Source of the DNA: Myceligenerans salitolerans
Lineage (GTDB): Bacteria; Actinomycetota; Actinomycetes; Actinomycetales; Cellulomonadaceae
Assembly (NCBI RefSeq): GCF_017349295.1
Contig: NZ_JAFMPK010000043.1
Coordinates: 1-64,000 of the forward strand
Direction of reading: 5' to 3'
DNA: 64,000 bases
Shown: piece after piece, positions 15,633 to 24,800 of the stretch
Position numbering within the stretch: position 1 is the first letter of the stretch
Layout of the letters: each line of letters starts with the position of its first letter
The notes under the pieces: model-generated
Seen by the model: only the letters and a program-made list of their open reading frames with translations
Database searches by the model: none
What the model was told of the DNA's origin: nothing
Made by a program: the position numbers and the translations under genes

Positions 15633-17279
15633 ATGGACGGAGCACGCACAGTCCGCGCAACCCGCGGCACCGAACTCACCGCCCGCAGCTGGCAGACCGA
15701 GGCCCCGCTGCGGATGCTCATGAACAACCTGGACCCCGAGGTCGCGGAACGGCCCGACGACCTCGTGGTCTACGGCGGCACCGGCCGCGCCGCCCGTTCC
15801 TGGCCGGCCTACGACGCCATCGTCGGCACCCTCACCGACCTGCGCCAGGACGAGACCCTTCTGGTCCAGTCCGGCAAGCCGGTCGGCGTGCTCACCACGC
15901 ACGAGTGGGCGCCGCGAGTACTCATCGCGAACTCGAACCTGGTGGGGGACTGGGCGACGTGGCCCGAGTTCCGCCGCCTCGAACGGCTCGGCCTCACGAT
16001 GTACGGGCAGATGACGGCCGGATCATGGATCTACATCGGCACCCAGGGCATCGTGCAGGGCACCTACGAGACCTTCGCCGCCGTCGCCGAGAAGACGTTC
16101 GGCGGCACACTCGCCGGAACGCTTACCCTGACCGCCGGCTGCGGCGGCATGGGCGGCGCGCAGCCGCTCGCCGTCACGCTCAACGGGGGCGTGTGCCTGA
16201 TCGTCGACGTCGACCCGGCGCGCCTCGCGCGGCGCGTCGAGCACCGCTACCTCGACGAGGTCGCCGACTCCGTGGACGACGGCGTCGCACGGGCGCTCGC
16301 GGCGAAGGCCGAGGGACGCGCGTACTCGGTGGGTGTGGTCGGCAATGCTGCCGACGTGTTCCCGGACCTGCTGGCCCGAGGGGCGGACATCGACATCGTC
16401 ACCGACCAGACCTCGGCGCACGACCCGCTGTCGTACCTGCCCGCCGGGGTGCCCCTGGAGGACTGGGCCGCGGAGGCGGAGAAGGACCCGGCAGGTTTCA
16501 CCGACCGCGCCCGCGAGTCGATGGCCCGGCACGTCGAGGCGATGGTGGGCTTCCAGGACGCCGGCGCCGAGGTGTTCGACTACGGCAACTCCATCCGCGA
16601 CGAGGCCCGGCAGGGCGGCTACTCCCGTGCGTTCGACTTCCCCGGCTTCGTCCCCGCGTACATCCGGCCGCTGTTCTGCGAGGGCAAGGGCCCGTTCCGC
16701 TGGGCGGCGCTGTCCGGCGACCCGCAGGACATCGCCGTGACCGACCGCGCCATCCTCGACCTCTTTCCCGACCACGACCGCCTGCACCGCTGGATCCGCG
16801 GCGCGCAGGAGAAGATCGCGTTCCAGGGCCTGCCCGCGCGGATCTGCTGGCTCGGCTACGGCGAGCGCGACAAGGCAGGACTCGCGTTCAACGAGCTGGT
16901 CGCGTCCGGCGAGATCAGCGCTCCGCTCGCGATCGGGCGTGACCACCTCGACGCCGGGTCCGTCGCGTCGCCCTACCGTGAGACCGAGGGCATGGCCGAC
17001 GGCTCCGACGCCATCGCCGACTGGCCGCTCCTCAACGCGCTGACCGCCGCGTCGTCGGGCGCCACCTGGGTGTCCCTGCACCACGGCGGGGGCGTCGGGA
17101 TGGGCCGGTCCATCCACGCGGGCCAGGTCTCCGTGGCCGACGGCACGGCGCTCGCGGCCCGGAAGCTGGAGCGGGTCCTCACCAACGACCCCGCCATGGG
17201 CGTGTTGCGGCACGTCGACGCGGGCTACGACCGCGCCGTCGACGTCGCGAAGGACCGCGGCGTCCGAGTTCCGCGATAA
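15633..17279 (+). CDS. hutU: Urocanate hydratase HutU
   Basis: Second step of histidine degradation: NAD+-dependent hydration of urocanate to imidazolone propionate. It is 548 residues long, the normal length for the family. Diagnostic segments are [28 protein letters not shown] in the N-terminus (given as its parts), [45 protein letters not shown], the glycine-rich [37 protein letters not shown] with the active-site cysteine region, and [19 protein letters not shown]. The ATG follows TAACCT by six bases and lacks a ribosome site, so it is probably leaderless. hutF follows 124 bp downstream on the same strand. Confidence 0.97.
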   Translation: MDGARTVRATRGTELTARSWQTEAPLRMLMNNLDPEVAERPDDLVVYGGTGRAARSWPAYDAIVGTLTDLRQDETLLVQSGKPVGVLTTHEWAPRVLIANSNLVGDWATWPEFRRLERLGLTMYGQMTAGSWIYIGTQGIVQGTYETFAAVAEKTFGGTLAGTLTLTAGCGGMGGAQPLAVTLNGGVCLIVDVDPARLARRVEHRYLDEVADSVDDGVARALAAKAEGRAYSVGVVGNAADVFPDLLARGADIDIVTDQTSAHDPLSYLPAGVPLEDWAAEAEKDPAGFTDRARESMARHVEAMVGFQDAGAEVFDYGNSIRDEARQGGYSRAFDFPGFVPAYIRPLFCEGKGPFRWAALSGDPQDIAVTDRAILDLFPDHDRLHRWIRGAQEKIAFQGLPARICWLGYGERDKAGLAFNELVASGEISAPLAIGRDHLDAGSVASPYRETEGMADGSDAIADWPLLNALTAASSGATWVSLHHGGGVGMGRSIHAGQVSVADGTALAARKLERVLTNDPAMGVLRHVDAGYDRAVDVAKDRGVRVPR

Positions 17280-17403
17280 CCACAACCGAGGTAGCGGATC
17301 TCTACTTCGTTGCTTCGGCCTTGCGACCTGGCAGCACGTGAGGCCGGCCCGCCGGATGTGGTGGGTGGGCCGTCGAGACAGCAGCGTGTCGGGGAGGAGA
17401 TGG

Positions 17404-18801
17404 ATGAGCACCTGGTTCTGTGACTACGCATGGGTTGTCGGCGGTGCCGCCGAGAACGTCGTGATCCGCACCGAAGGCGGCCGGGTCACCGAGGTGGCGG
17501 CCGACGTCGTCGACCCACCCGACGGGGCGACACGACTGCGCGGCCTCACCCTGCCCGCGTTCGCCAACGGTCACTCGCATGCCTTCCACCGCGCCCTGCG
17601 CGGCAGGACGCATTCGGTGCCCGACGGCGGTCGCGGGGCCGGTTCCGGGTCCTTCTGGACATGGCGCGAGCAGATGTACCGCGTCGCCGAACGCCTCGAC
17701 CCGGACTCGTACCACCGCCTCGCCCGCGCGCTGTACGCGGAGATGGTGCTCGCGGGACACGGCGTCGTCGGCGAGTTCCACTACCTGCACCACGGCCCGG
17801 GCGGCCGCCCGTACGGCGATCCGAACGCCATGGGTGAGGCGCTGATCGCGGCTGCCGACGACGCCGGGATCCGTCTGACGCTCCTCGACACGTGTTATCT
17901 CACCGCGGGAACCGCCGGCGAACCGCTCGTCGGTGTCCAGCAGCGGTTCGGTGACGCGGACGCCGACGCCTGGGCGTCCCGGGCCGAAGCCCTGGTCGCG
18001 TCCGGGACGCGTGACACCGTCCGGGTCGGCGCCGCCGTGCACTCCGTGCGGGCCGTGCCGCCGAGGGGAATCTCCGTCGTCGCCGCGTGGGCGGAGCGCC
18101 ACGGCGCGCCACTGCACGTGCACCTGTCCGAACAGCCGCGGGAGAACGCCGACTGCCTCGCGGTCCATGGGCGCACCCCGACGACGCTGCTCGCCGACCA
18201 CGGCGCGCTCGGTGCGCGCACCACGGCTGTCCACGCCACGCATCTGACATCCGGCGACGTGGGACATCTGGCCCGTTCGTCCACACGCGTCTGCGTCACC
18301 CGCACCACCGAGCGTGATCTGGCAGACGGGGCGCCGGCACTGGGCGAGCTGGTGGGAGCGGGGATCGGGCTGACGATCGGATCGGACAGCAACGCGATCG
18401 TCGATCCGTTCGAGGAGGTGCGTGGGCTGGAGCTCGACGAGCGGGTCCGAACCCTCGGCCGGGGACATGTCCCGACGCCCGCGCTCCTTGCCGCGGGCAC
18501 CCGTGACGGTTACGCCTCGCTCGGCTGGTCGTCCGGCACCCGGACCGCAGGAGACAGCGGGATCGCTTCCGGGGACCTCGCCGACTTCACGGTGGTGTCA
18601 CTGGACTCGATCCGAATGGCCGGGTGGACGCACGAGACCCTCCTCGACCACACCGTGTTCGCAGCGACCGCCGCCGACGTCACGGACGTGATCGTCAACG
18701 ACCGGCAGGTGGTCCGCGGCGGCGTCCACACGTCGATGCCGGATGTCGCGTCCGACCTCCACCGGCAGCTCGCTACTATCGGGTCCCTGGGTCGATCATG
18801 A
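17404..18801 (+). CDS. hutF: Formimidoylglutamate deiminase HutF
   Basis: Fourth step: hydrolyses N-formimino-L-glutamate to N-formyl-L-glutamate and ammonia. This 465-residue amidohydrolase has the HxH metal motif in NGHSHAFHRALRGRTH, then FWTWREQMYRVAERLDPDSY, GEFHYLHHGPGGRPY, the ligands HVHLSEQPREN and AVHATHLTSGDVG, and the catalytic Asp in IGSDSNAIVDPFEEVRGLE. The ATG at 17404 has a strong GGAGGAG ribosome site, so unlike hutU it is translated from a leader or from the hutU message. The product needs one more hydrolysis, presumably by the AllC-like enzyme, to give glutamate and formate. Confidence 0.95.
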   Translation: MSTWFCDYAWVVGGAAENVVIRTEGGRVTEVAADVVDPPDGATRLRGLTLPAFANGHSHAFHRALRGRTHSVPDGGRGAGSGSFWTWREQMYRVAERLDPDSYHRLARALYAEMVLAGHGVVGEFHYLHHGPGGRPYGDPNAMGEALIAAADDAGIRLTLLDTCYLTAGTAGEPLVGVQQRFGDADADAWASRAEALVASGTRDTVRVGAAVHSVRAVPPRGISVVAAWAERHGAPLHVHLSEQPRENADCLAVHGRTPTTLLADHGALGARTTAVHATHLTSGDVGHLARSSTRVCVTRTTERDLADGAPALGELVGAGIGLTIGSDSNAIVDPFEEVRGLELDERVRTLGRGHVPTPALLAAGTRDGYASLGWSSGTRTAGDSGIASGDLADFTVVSLDSIRMAGWTHETLLDHTVFAATAADVTDVIVNDRQVVRGGVHTSMPDVASDLHRQLATIGSLGRS

Positions 18802-18928
18802 CTCGTGGCCGGGCCGAAGATCGGAGTCGAGTGGACAAGGTCCTCGGTGGCGTCTCGTTCACTCGGGGGTCACCGTCCGGTCACCCGGTGGCGGCCGGGC
18901 GGCCACCCGGTCCCACCAGCCTGATTTC

Positions 18929-21436
18929 GTGTCTACCCAGAAACCTCACAGCCGTCGCACCTCGGCCTTCATCGCCTCCGGTGCCACGCTCGCGCTCGGC
19001 CTGACGGCGCTGGTCCCCGCGTCCGCCGCCGCTCACGGCCCGGACCGTCCCTCCGCGGTGCACTCCTTCTCCCGCCCGGCCGCCAGCTACGGCAAGGCGT
19101 TCCACCGCCTCGCCACGTACCCGGTCTTCCGGAACGCGCCGGCCGGCGTCGACCCGGCCGACGAGACCGTCGCCGAGATCTCCGACGTCAGCGAGGACGG
19201 CCGCACGGTGGTCTACACCGACGCCGCCGGCCGCCGTATCGGCTTCCTCGACATCACCGACCCCGCGCACCCGCGTGGCCTCGGCTCGCTCGGCCTCGCC
19301 GAGCTCGGCGACGCCGAGGACGAGCCGACGTCGGTCGCCGTCGTGGGCGATCATGTCCTGGTCGTCGTGAACACCTCGGAGAGCTACACCAACCCGAGCG
19401 GGCGGCTCGACGTCGTCGACCTCGCGACACGCACCAAGGTCCGCTCGATCGACCTGGGCGGTCAGCCCGACTCGATCGCCGTCACGCCCGACGGCGCGCA
19501 CGCCGTCGTCGCCATCGAGAACGAGCGGGACGAGGACGTCTCCGCCGACAACGCCCCGGGCGGCGACGAGGGCGACCTCCCGCAGGCCCCGGGCGGGTTC
19601 GTGCAGATCATCGACCTCCCGGGCTCCGACCCGGCCGGCTGGTCCGCCCGTCCCGTCCCGCTCACCGCGGGCGACGGCTCCGCGCTCGCAGCTCTCGCGG
19701 GAGCCGGGCTGGACACGCCCGAGGACCCCGAGCCGGAGTACGTCGCGATCAACCCGGACGGCACCACGGCCGCAGTCTCCCTCCAGGAGAACAACGGGAT
19801 CGTGCTGATCGACGTCGTCTCGGGCGAGGTGACGTCCGTGTTCTCCGCGGGGGAGCAGGCGCTCACCGGCGTCGACACGATCGAGGACGGCGCGATCGAC
19901 CTCACCGGATCGCTCGGCGCGGTTCCGCGCGAGCCCGACGCGATCGCCTGGATCGACGACATCCACCTCGCCACCGCGAACGAGGGCGACTGGAAGGGCG
20001 GGACCCGCGGCTGGTCCGTCTTCGACGCCACGACCGGTGAGATCGCGTGGGACGCCGGGAACACGATGGAGCACCTCGCGGCGCGCGTCGGCCTGCACAA
20101 CGACGACCGCGCCGAGAACAAGGGGGTCGAGATCGAAGGCATCGCGGTCAGCGAGCTCGGCGGGACGCGGTACGCGTTCGTCGGGTCGGAGCGGTCGAAC
20201 TTCGTGGCCGTCTACGACGTGTCCGACGCCGAACGGCCGCGGTTCGTCCAGGTGCTCGCCACGACGAACGGACCGGAGGGCCTGCTGCCCGTGCCGCAGC
20301 GGAACCTGCTGGTCGTGTCGTCGGAGGAGGATTCCGCCGAGGACGGCGTCCGCTCCGCGGTCACCGTCTTCGGCCAGGGCTCGAGGTACGCCCGTGCCGC
20401 CGGGAAGGCTCGCCCCGGCACCGCGGACCTGCGGGGCTCGCTCGCCCACTCCTCGTCCGTGCAGTTCCCGTCGATCGTGTCCGACGGCGCCGCGGGGGCG
20501 GACGGTGCGTACACCTCAGGTCCCGAAGGGAACCGGCAGGTCACGTCAGGCGCTCCGATCGGCTGGACCGCGCTCGGAGCGCTCTCGGCCGACCCGGAGG
20601 ACCGGCGCGGCCTGTGGACGGCGTCGGACTCGGCGAAGGTCCCGACGTCGCTCTACTCGGTGCGGACCCCGCGCCGGGGCGCTCCTGCGGTGATCGACGG
20701 GGAGATCGTCGTGACCGACGGCGGCGAGCCGGCCGAACTCGACGTCGAGGGCCTGTGGGCCCGGCCCGGCCGCGTCGGCGGCGGATTCTGGCTCGGCTCC
20801 GAGGGTGCGACCGGCGCGGAGAACGCGCTCGTGCGCGTGTCGGAGTCCGGCGAGATCGAGGAGCGTGTCGCCCTCCCCGAGGAGATCGCCGCGGGCCTCG
20901 GCGCGTGGGGGATCGAGGGAGTCGCGGGCACGGTCGACCGCCGCGGCGAGCACCTGTTCGTCGCCCTGCAGCGCGGCCTCACGTCCGACGACGGCCTGGG
21001 TGGCTACGCCCGTATCGGCCGCTACGACGTGGCGACCGCCGAGTGGACCTGGTTCGGGTACGAGCTCGAGCGGCCGACGGCCGACGGCGACTGGGTCGGT
21101 CTCTCCGAGGTGACGGTCGTCGACCGCGACACGCTCGCGGTGATCGAACGCGACAAGCTCAACGGTCCGGACGCCGCGCTCAAGGCGGTGTACACGGTCG
21201 ACCTGCCGCACCGGGACCCGCGCCCCGGCAAGGTCGCGATGCTGGACAAGCAACTCGCGATCGACGTCCTGCCGCACCTGCGGGCGACCAACGGCTGGAC
21301 CCAGGAGAAGCTCGAGGGCCTCACGATCGGCGGCGACGGCCACGTCTACGCCGTGACGGACAACGACGCGCTCGACGACGCCACGGGCGAGACGGTCTTC
21401 CTGGACCTGGGCAAGGCCTCGCGCATCTTCCGCTGA
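18929..21436 (+). CDS. Secreted esterase-like protein of the phytase family
   Basis: An 835-residue exported protein. The signal peptide (QKPHSRRTSAFIASGATLAL to SAAAHG) is followed by a beta-propeller-type region with WD/YVTN-like repeats (SIAVTPDGAHAVVAIENERD, YVAINPDGTTAAVSLQENNGIVLID) and a C-terminal esterase-like phytase-family domain (WGIEGVAGTVDRRGEHLFVALQRG, LEGLTIGGDGHVYAVTDNDALDDATGE in parts). The family is linked to phosphate or phosphoester metabolism, but catalysis is unproven. The GTG at 18929 was picked because it opens a good signal peptide; there is no ribosome site, and an upstream in-frame extension overlaps hutF. It is not obviously part of the hut pathway. Confidence 0.82.
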   Translation: MSTQKPHSRRTSAFIASGATLALGLTALVPASAAAHGPDRPSAVHSFSRPAASYGKAFHRLATYPVFRNAPAGVDPADETVAEISDVSEDGRTVVYTDAAGRRIGFLDITDPAHPRGLGSLGLAELGDAEDEPTSVAVVGDHVLVVVNTSESYTNPSGRLDVVDLATRTKVRSIDLGGQPDSIAVTPDGAHAVVAIENERDEDVSADNAPGGDEGDLPQAPGGFVQIIDLPGSDPAGWSARPVPLTAGDGSALAALAGAGLDTPEDPEPEYVAINPDGTTAAVSLQENNGIVLIDVVSGEVTSVFSAGEQALTGVDTIEDGAIDLTGSLGAVPREPDAIAWIDDIHLATANEGDWKGGTRGWSVFDATTGEIAWDAGNTMEHLAARVGLHNDDRAENKGVEIEGIAVSELGGTRYAFVGSERSNFVAVYDVSDAERPRFVQVLATTNGPEGLLPVPQRNLLVVSSEEDSAEDGVRSAVTVFGQGSRYARAAGKARPGTADLRGSLAHSSSVQFPSIVSDGAAGADGAYTSGPEGNRQVTSGAPIGWTALGALSADPEDRRGLWTASDSAKVPTSLYSVRTPRRGAPAVIDGEIVVTDGGEPAELDVEGLWARPGRVGGGFWLGSEGATGAENALVRVSESGEIEERVALPEEIAAGLGAWGIEGVAGTVDRRGEHLFVALQRGLTSDDGLGGYARIGRYDVATAEWTWFGYELERPTADGDWVGLSEVTVVDRDTLAVIERDKLNGPDAALKAVYTVDLPHRDPRPGKVAMLDKQLAIDVLPHLRATNGWTQEKLEGLTIGGDGHVYAVTDNDALDDATGETVFLDLGKASRIFR

Positions 21437-21610
21437 CCGGGTGCCGGAGCCTGCGCGGTCGAGACGCGCGGGTTCCGGCATATCGGCCGCCATCCCGTCC
21501 GACGCGTCGAGGACCACCGGCGCTTCACGATCGTGGGTAGGGCCGGGATCAGGGAAGAACCGGGGGACCACCCGATACCGCCGGATCGCACGTGGCCGTA
21601 GCGTGGGGGC

Positions 21611-21799
21611 ATGACCACGAAGACACTTTCCCGTCCCCGCCAGGGCCGCATGATCGCCGGGGTGTGCGCAGGCATCGCCCGGCGCTTCGGGTGGAACGTC
21701 ACCCTGCTGCGCGTGCTGGTCGTCGCCTCGATCCTGCTGCCCGGACCGCAGGTCCTGGCCTACATCATCTTCTGGATCCTCATGCCCAACGACGACTGA
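21611..21799 (+). CDS. PspC-domain membrane protein
   Basis: A 62-residue protein consisting of a single PspC domain: SRPRQGRMIAGVCAGIARRFGW, then a hydrophobic span LLRVLVVASILLPGPQVLAYI and the IIFWILMPNDD ending. PspC proteins act in envelope stress sensing; stand-alone short copies are common in actinobacteria and their partner is usually elsewhere. The ATG follows TAGCGT (21599-21604) by six bases with no ribosome site, so it is probably leaderless. It ends four bases before the converging hrpA stop. Confidence 0.92.
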   Translation: MTTKTLSRPRQGRMIAGVCAGIARRFGWNVTLLRVLVVASILLPGPQVLAYIIFWILMPNDD

Positions 21800-21803
21800 G
21801 CCG

Positions 21804-24800
21804 TCACCACCCGGCCGGCGTGAGGACCTTCCGGATGCGCTTCTCGCTGATCGGCCCGTCCGTGCCGAGCTGCTGGGCGAACAGGCTCACCCGGAACTCC
21901 TCCAGCATCCAGCGCACCTCGGCCAGCTCCGCGGCCCGCGCCGCGTCCGGGGTCCCGGACGCGTACGCCGCGCGGGCCTTCTCCCACGCCTGCGTCACGT
22001 CGCCGACACGCCAGGCGAGATCGGCGTCGCGCCCGGGGTTCTCGCTCGCCTTCGCCAGCCGGTGTGACGCCGCGCGCACGTAGCGCACCAGGTGCGGCAG
22101 CCTGCGCGGCGGGGTCTGCGACACGAAACCGTCGTGGACCAGGCCGGCGGCGTGCTCACGCAGATCCTGGAGCACCTGGAGGAGCGCCAGGCTGGACTGG
22201 CCCCTGATCTCACCCTCCAGCGCCCGGTAGGCGGACAGCGCCGCGACCACGTGCCCGACCACCCGGTGCACCTCGTCCTCCAGATGGCGCCGCACGTGCT
22301 CCCGCGCCGCCGTGAACTCGGCTTCGCTCCGGATCGTCGCGGCGTCCGGCCCGCCCGGAGGGGTGTCGTACCGTCGCTCGGTGTCCGGAACGGTCAGGCC
22401 GACGACGGCGGCAAGTTGCAGGTCCGTGACCAGCGCGTCCGTGGTCGGATAGGGGCTGGATGCCATGGTGAGGGACTGTGTGGCCGACCAGCGCGACGTG
22501 ACGCGCGCCGTCGGCAGCGCGGTAGCCCGCAGCAGCAGACGTCGGACCCCGGCGGCGTGCGCCGCGTCCCGCGCCGACTCGTCGGCGAGGATCCGCAGCG
22601 CGACGGTGGTGGCCCGCGGCTTTCCCTTCACCTTCGGCCCGCGCTCCTCGACGAGCGCGGGATACCCGTGCACGACGACGCCTGCGCCGACATCGGTGGA
22701 GACGACATCCGGCAGCACCCCACCGTCCAGCCCGTCGGGCCATCCCGCGAGGTCCTCCCGCTCGACCACCAGCGCCCCGCCCGCCGCCGGCCCCCCGGCT
22801 CCGCCGGCCCGCGCGCCAGCGTCCGGGCCGGAGCCGGCACGCCGTCCCGACCCGGCCGGTGCGTCCGTGCCGTCCCCAGACCGCTGGGGCGGAACCCCGG
22901 TACCGGAACGTTCTGTCCCGGCGGAACCACCCTGCCGGGATGAGGTGGCTGTCGGAGCGCCTGGGTCGGTGCTCGCCCGGGCCTCCGCGAGTGCCTGTCC
23001 CACAGCTCCCCGGACCGCCGAGCGAACCGCGGACTCCGCGCGCTTCGCCAGCTTCCGCTGGAGCAGGAGCAGATCCTTCGACTCGTCGAGGACGACGACG
23101 TTGGCGCCGTCCCGCCCGTCGTCCGCCGACCTGCGGCCGTGGTCGCCCGCCCCACGGCCCGCACCACGCCCGCCGCGCGAGTCCCGGCTGTCGGCGGAGC
23201 CCCGTCCACGACCCGGTTTTCCGCGCCGGCCGCCACCACCTCCGCCGTCGTCCCCGGAGCCGCGCGGCTCGAAGACGCGGAAGGTCATGCGCAGGTGGTC
23301 CGGCAGGCGTTCCACCCGGTCGGGCGTCCAGACGTCGTCCGGGACGGCGATCCCGCGGACCGCTCGCACGGCGCGCGAGAAGGCGGCGGTGAACGGCTCG
23401 GCCATGTCCCCGGCACGGGCCATGTCCTCCCAGGCGGGACACTCGGCGCGCAGCCATGCCGCGATCTCGCGTGCGCAGTCGGGTGCGGGCACGAGGTCAC
23501 GTCGTACAGGTTTCGGCAGCGACTTGATCGTGGCGACGCAGAGTTCCTCGAGGAGCCCGGGAACCATCCAGTCGAACCCGTCGGGCACCACGCGCGGCAG
23601 CACCGATACCGGGATGTGCACGGTGACGCCGTCGGCCCCGGAACCGGGCGCGAACTGGTAGGTGAGCGGCAGCGACAGGTCGCCCTGGGGCCAGGCCTCG
23701 GGGAACGCGTCCGTGTCCACGGAGGCGTCCCCGACGAGCAGGTCCATCGTGAACGTCAGCAGGTCGGGCTGCTCACGACGTGCCGTGTTCCACCACTTGT
23801 CGAAGTGCGCCGCCGACACCACGTGCTCGGGCACGCGCTCGTCGTAGAACGCGAACAGGTCGTCCTCGGACGCGACGATCCCGCGCTGCCGGGTCCGTGC
23901 CTCCAGCTCGCCGGCCTCGTCGAGAAGTCTGCGGTTCTCCGCGAAGAACGTGTGGTGCGTGGTCCATTCGCCCTCGACGAGGGCGTGCCGCAGGAACATC
24001 TCCCGCGCGGCCTCGGGGTCGACGCGCGAGTACAGGACCTTGCGGTCCGCGACGATCGGCACGCCGTACAGCAGGACCTTCTCCGTGCACATCGCGGCCC
24101 CGCGCTTGGTGGACCAGTGCGGCTCGGACCAGGTGCGGCGAGCGAGCGGTCCGGCCAGTTCCTCGGCCCATTCGGGCTGGATCCGCGCGACGTCGCGGGC
24201 CCACAGGCGCGAGGTCTCGACCAGTTCGCCCGCCATGATCCACACCGGCGGTTTCTTGCTCAGCGGCGACCCGGGGAAGATCGCGAACCGTGCCCCCCGC
24301 GCTCCGATGTACTCGTTCCGCGCCTGCTTCTTCGCCCGGCGCAGCGCCCGCTCCCGCGCCTCCCCGCGCAGGTGCGCGACCGCGGAGGCCTTCACCTCGC
24401 CGGTCTCCTGCATCCCGATGTGCGACAACAGCCCGGCGAGCAAGGCACGATGAATGGTGTCACCGTCCCACTGGTGGACGATCTCGTCGTGGTCCTTGCG
24501 CGCGGGCTTGTAGGCCATGTCGATCCCGAGCGGCTTCGACATCTCCCGCAGCTGTGCGACGACGTCCTGCCACTCGCGGACGCGCAGGAAGTTCAGGTAC
24601 TCCGCCTTGCACAGCCTCCGGAACGCGGAGCCCGACAGCTCGTGCTGCCGCTCGCGCACGTACTCCCACAGGTTGAGGTAGGTGAGGAAGTCCGACGACG
24701 GGTCCCGGAACCGCGCGTGCTGCTGATCCGCCTGCTCGCGCTCCTCGGCGGGCCGCTCGCGCGGGTCCTGGATGGACAGCGCCGCGGCGATGACGGCGAC

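Noticed and set aside
18881-20449. Minus-strand frame opposite the phytase-type protein
   Set aside because: Low-complexity Arg/Val/Asp shadow; the plus-strand frame has a signal peptide and conserved repeats.
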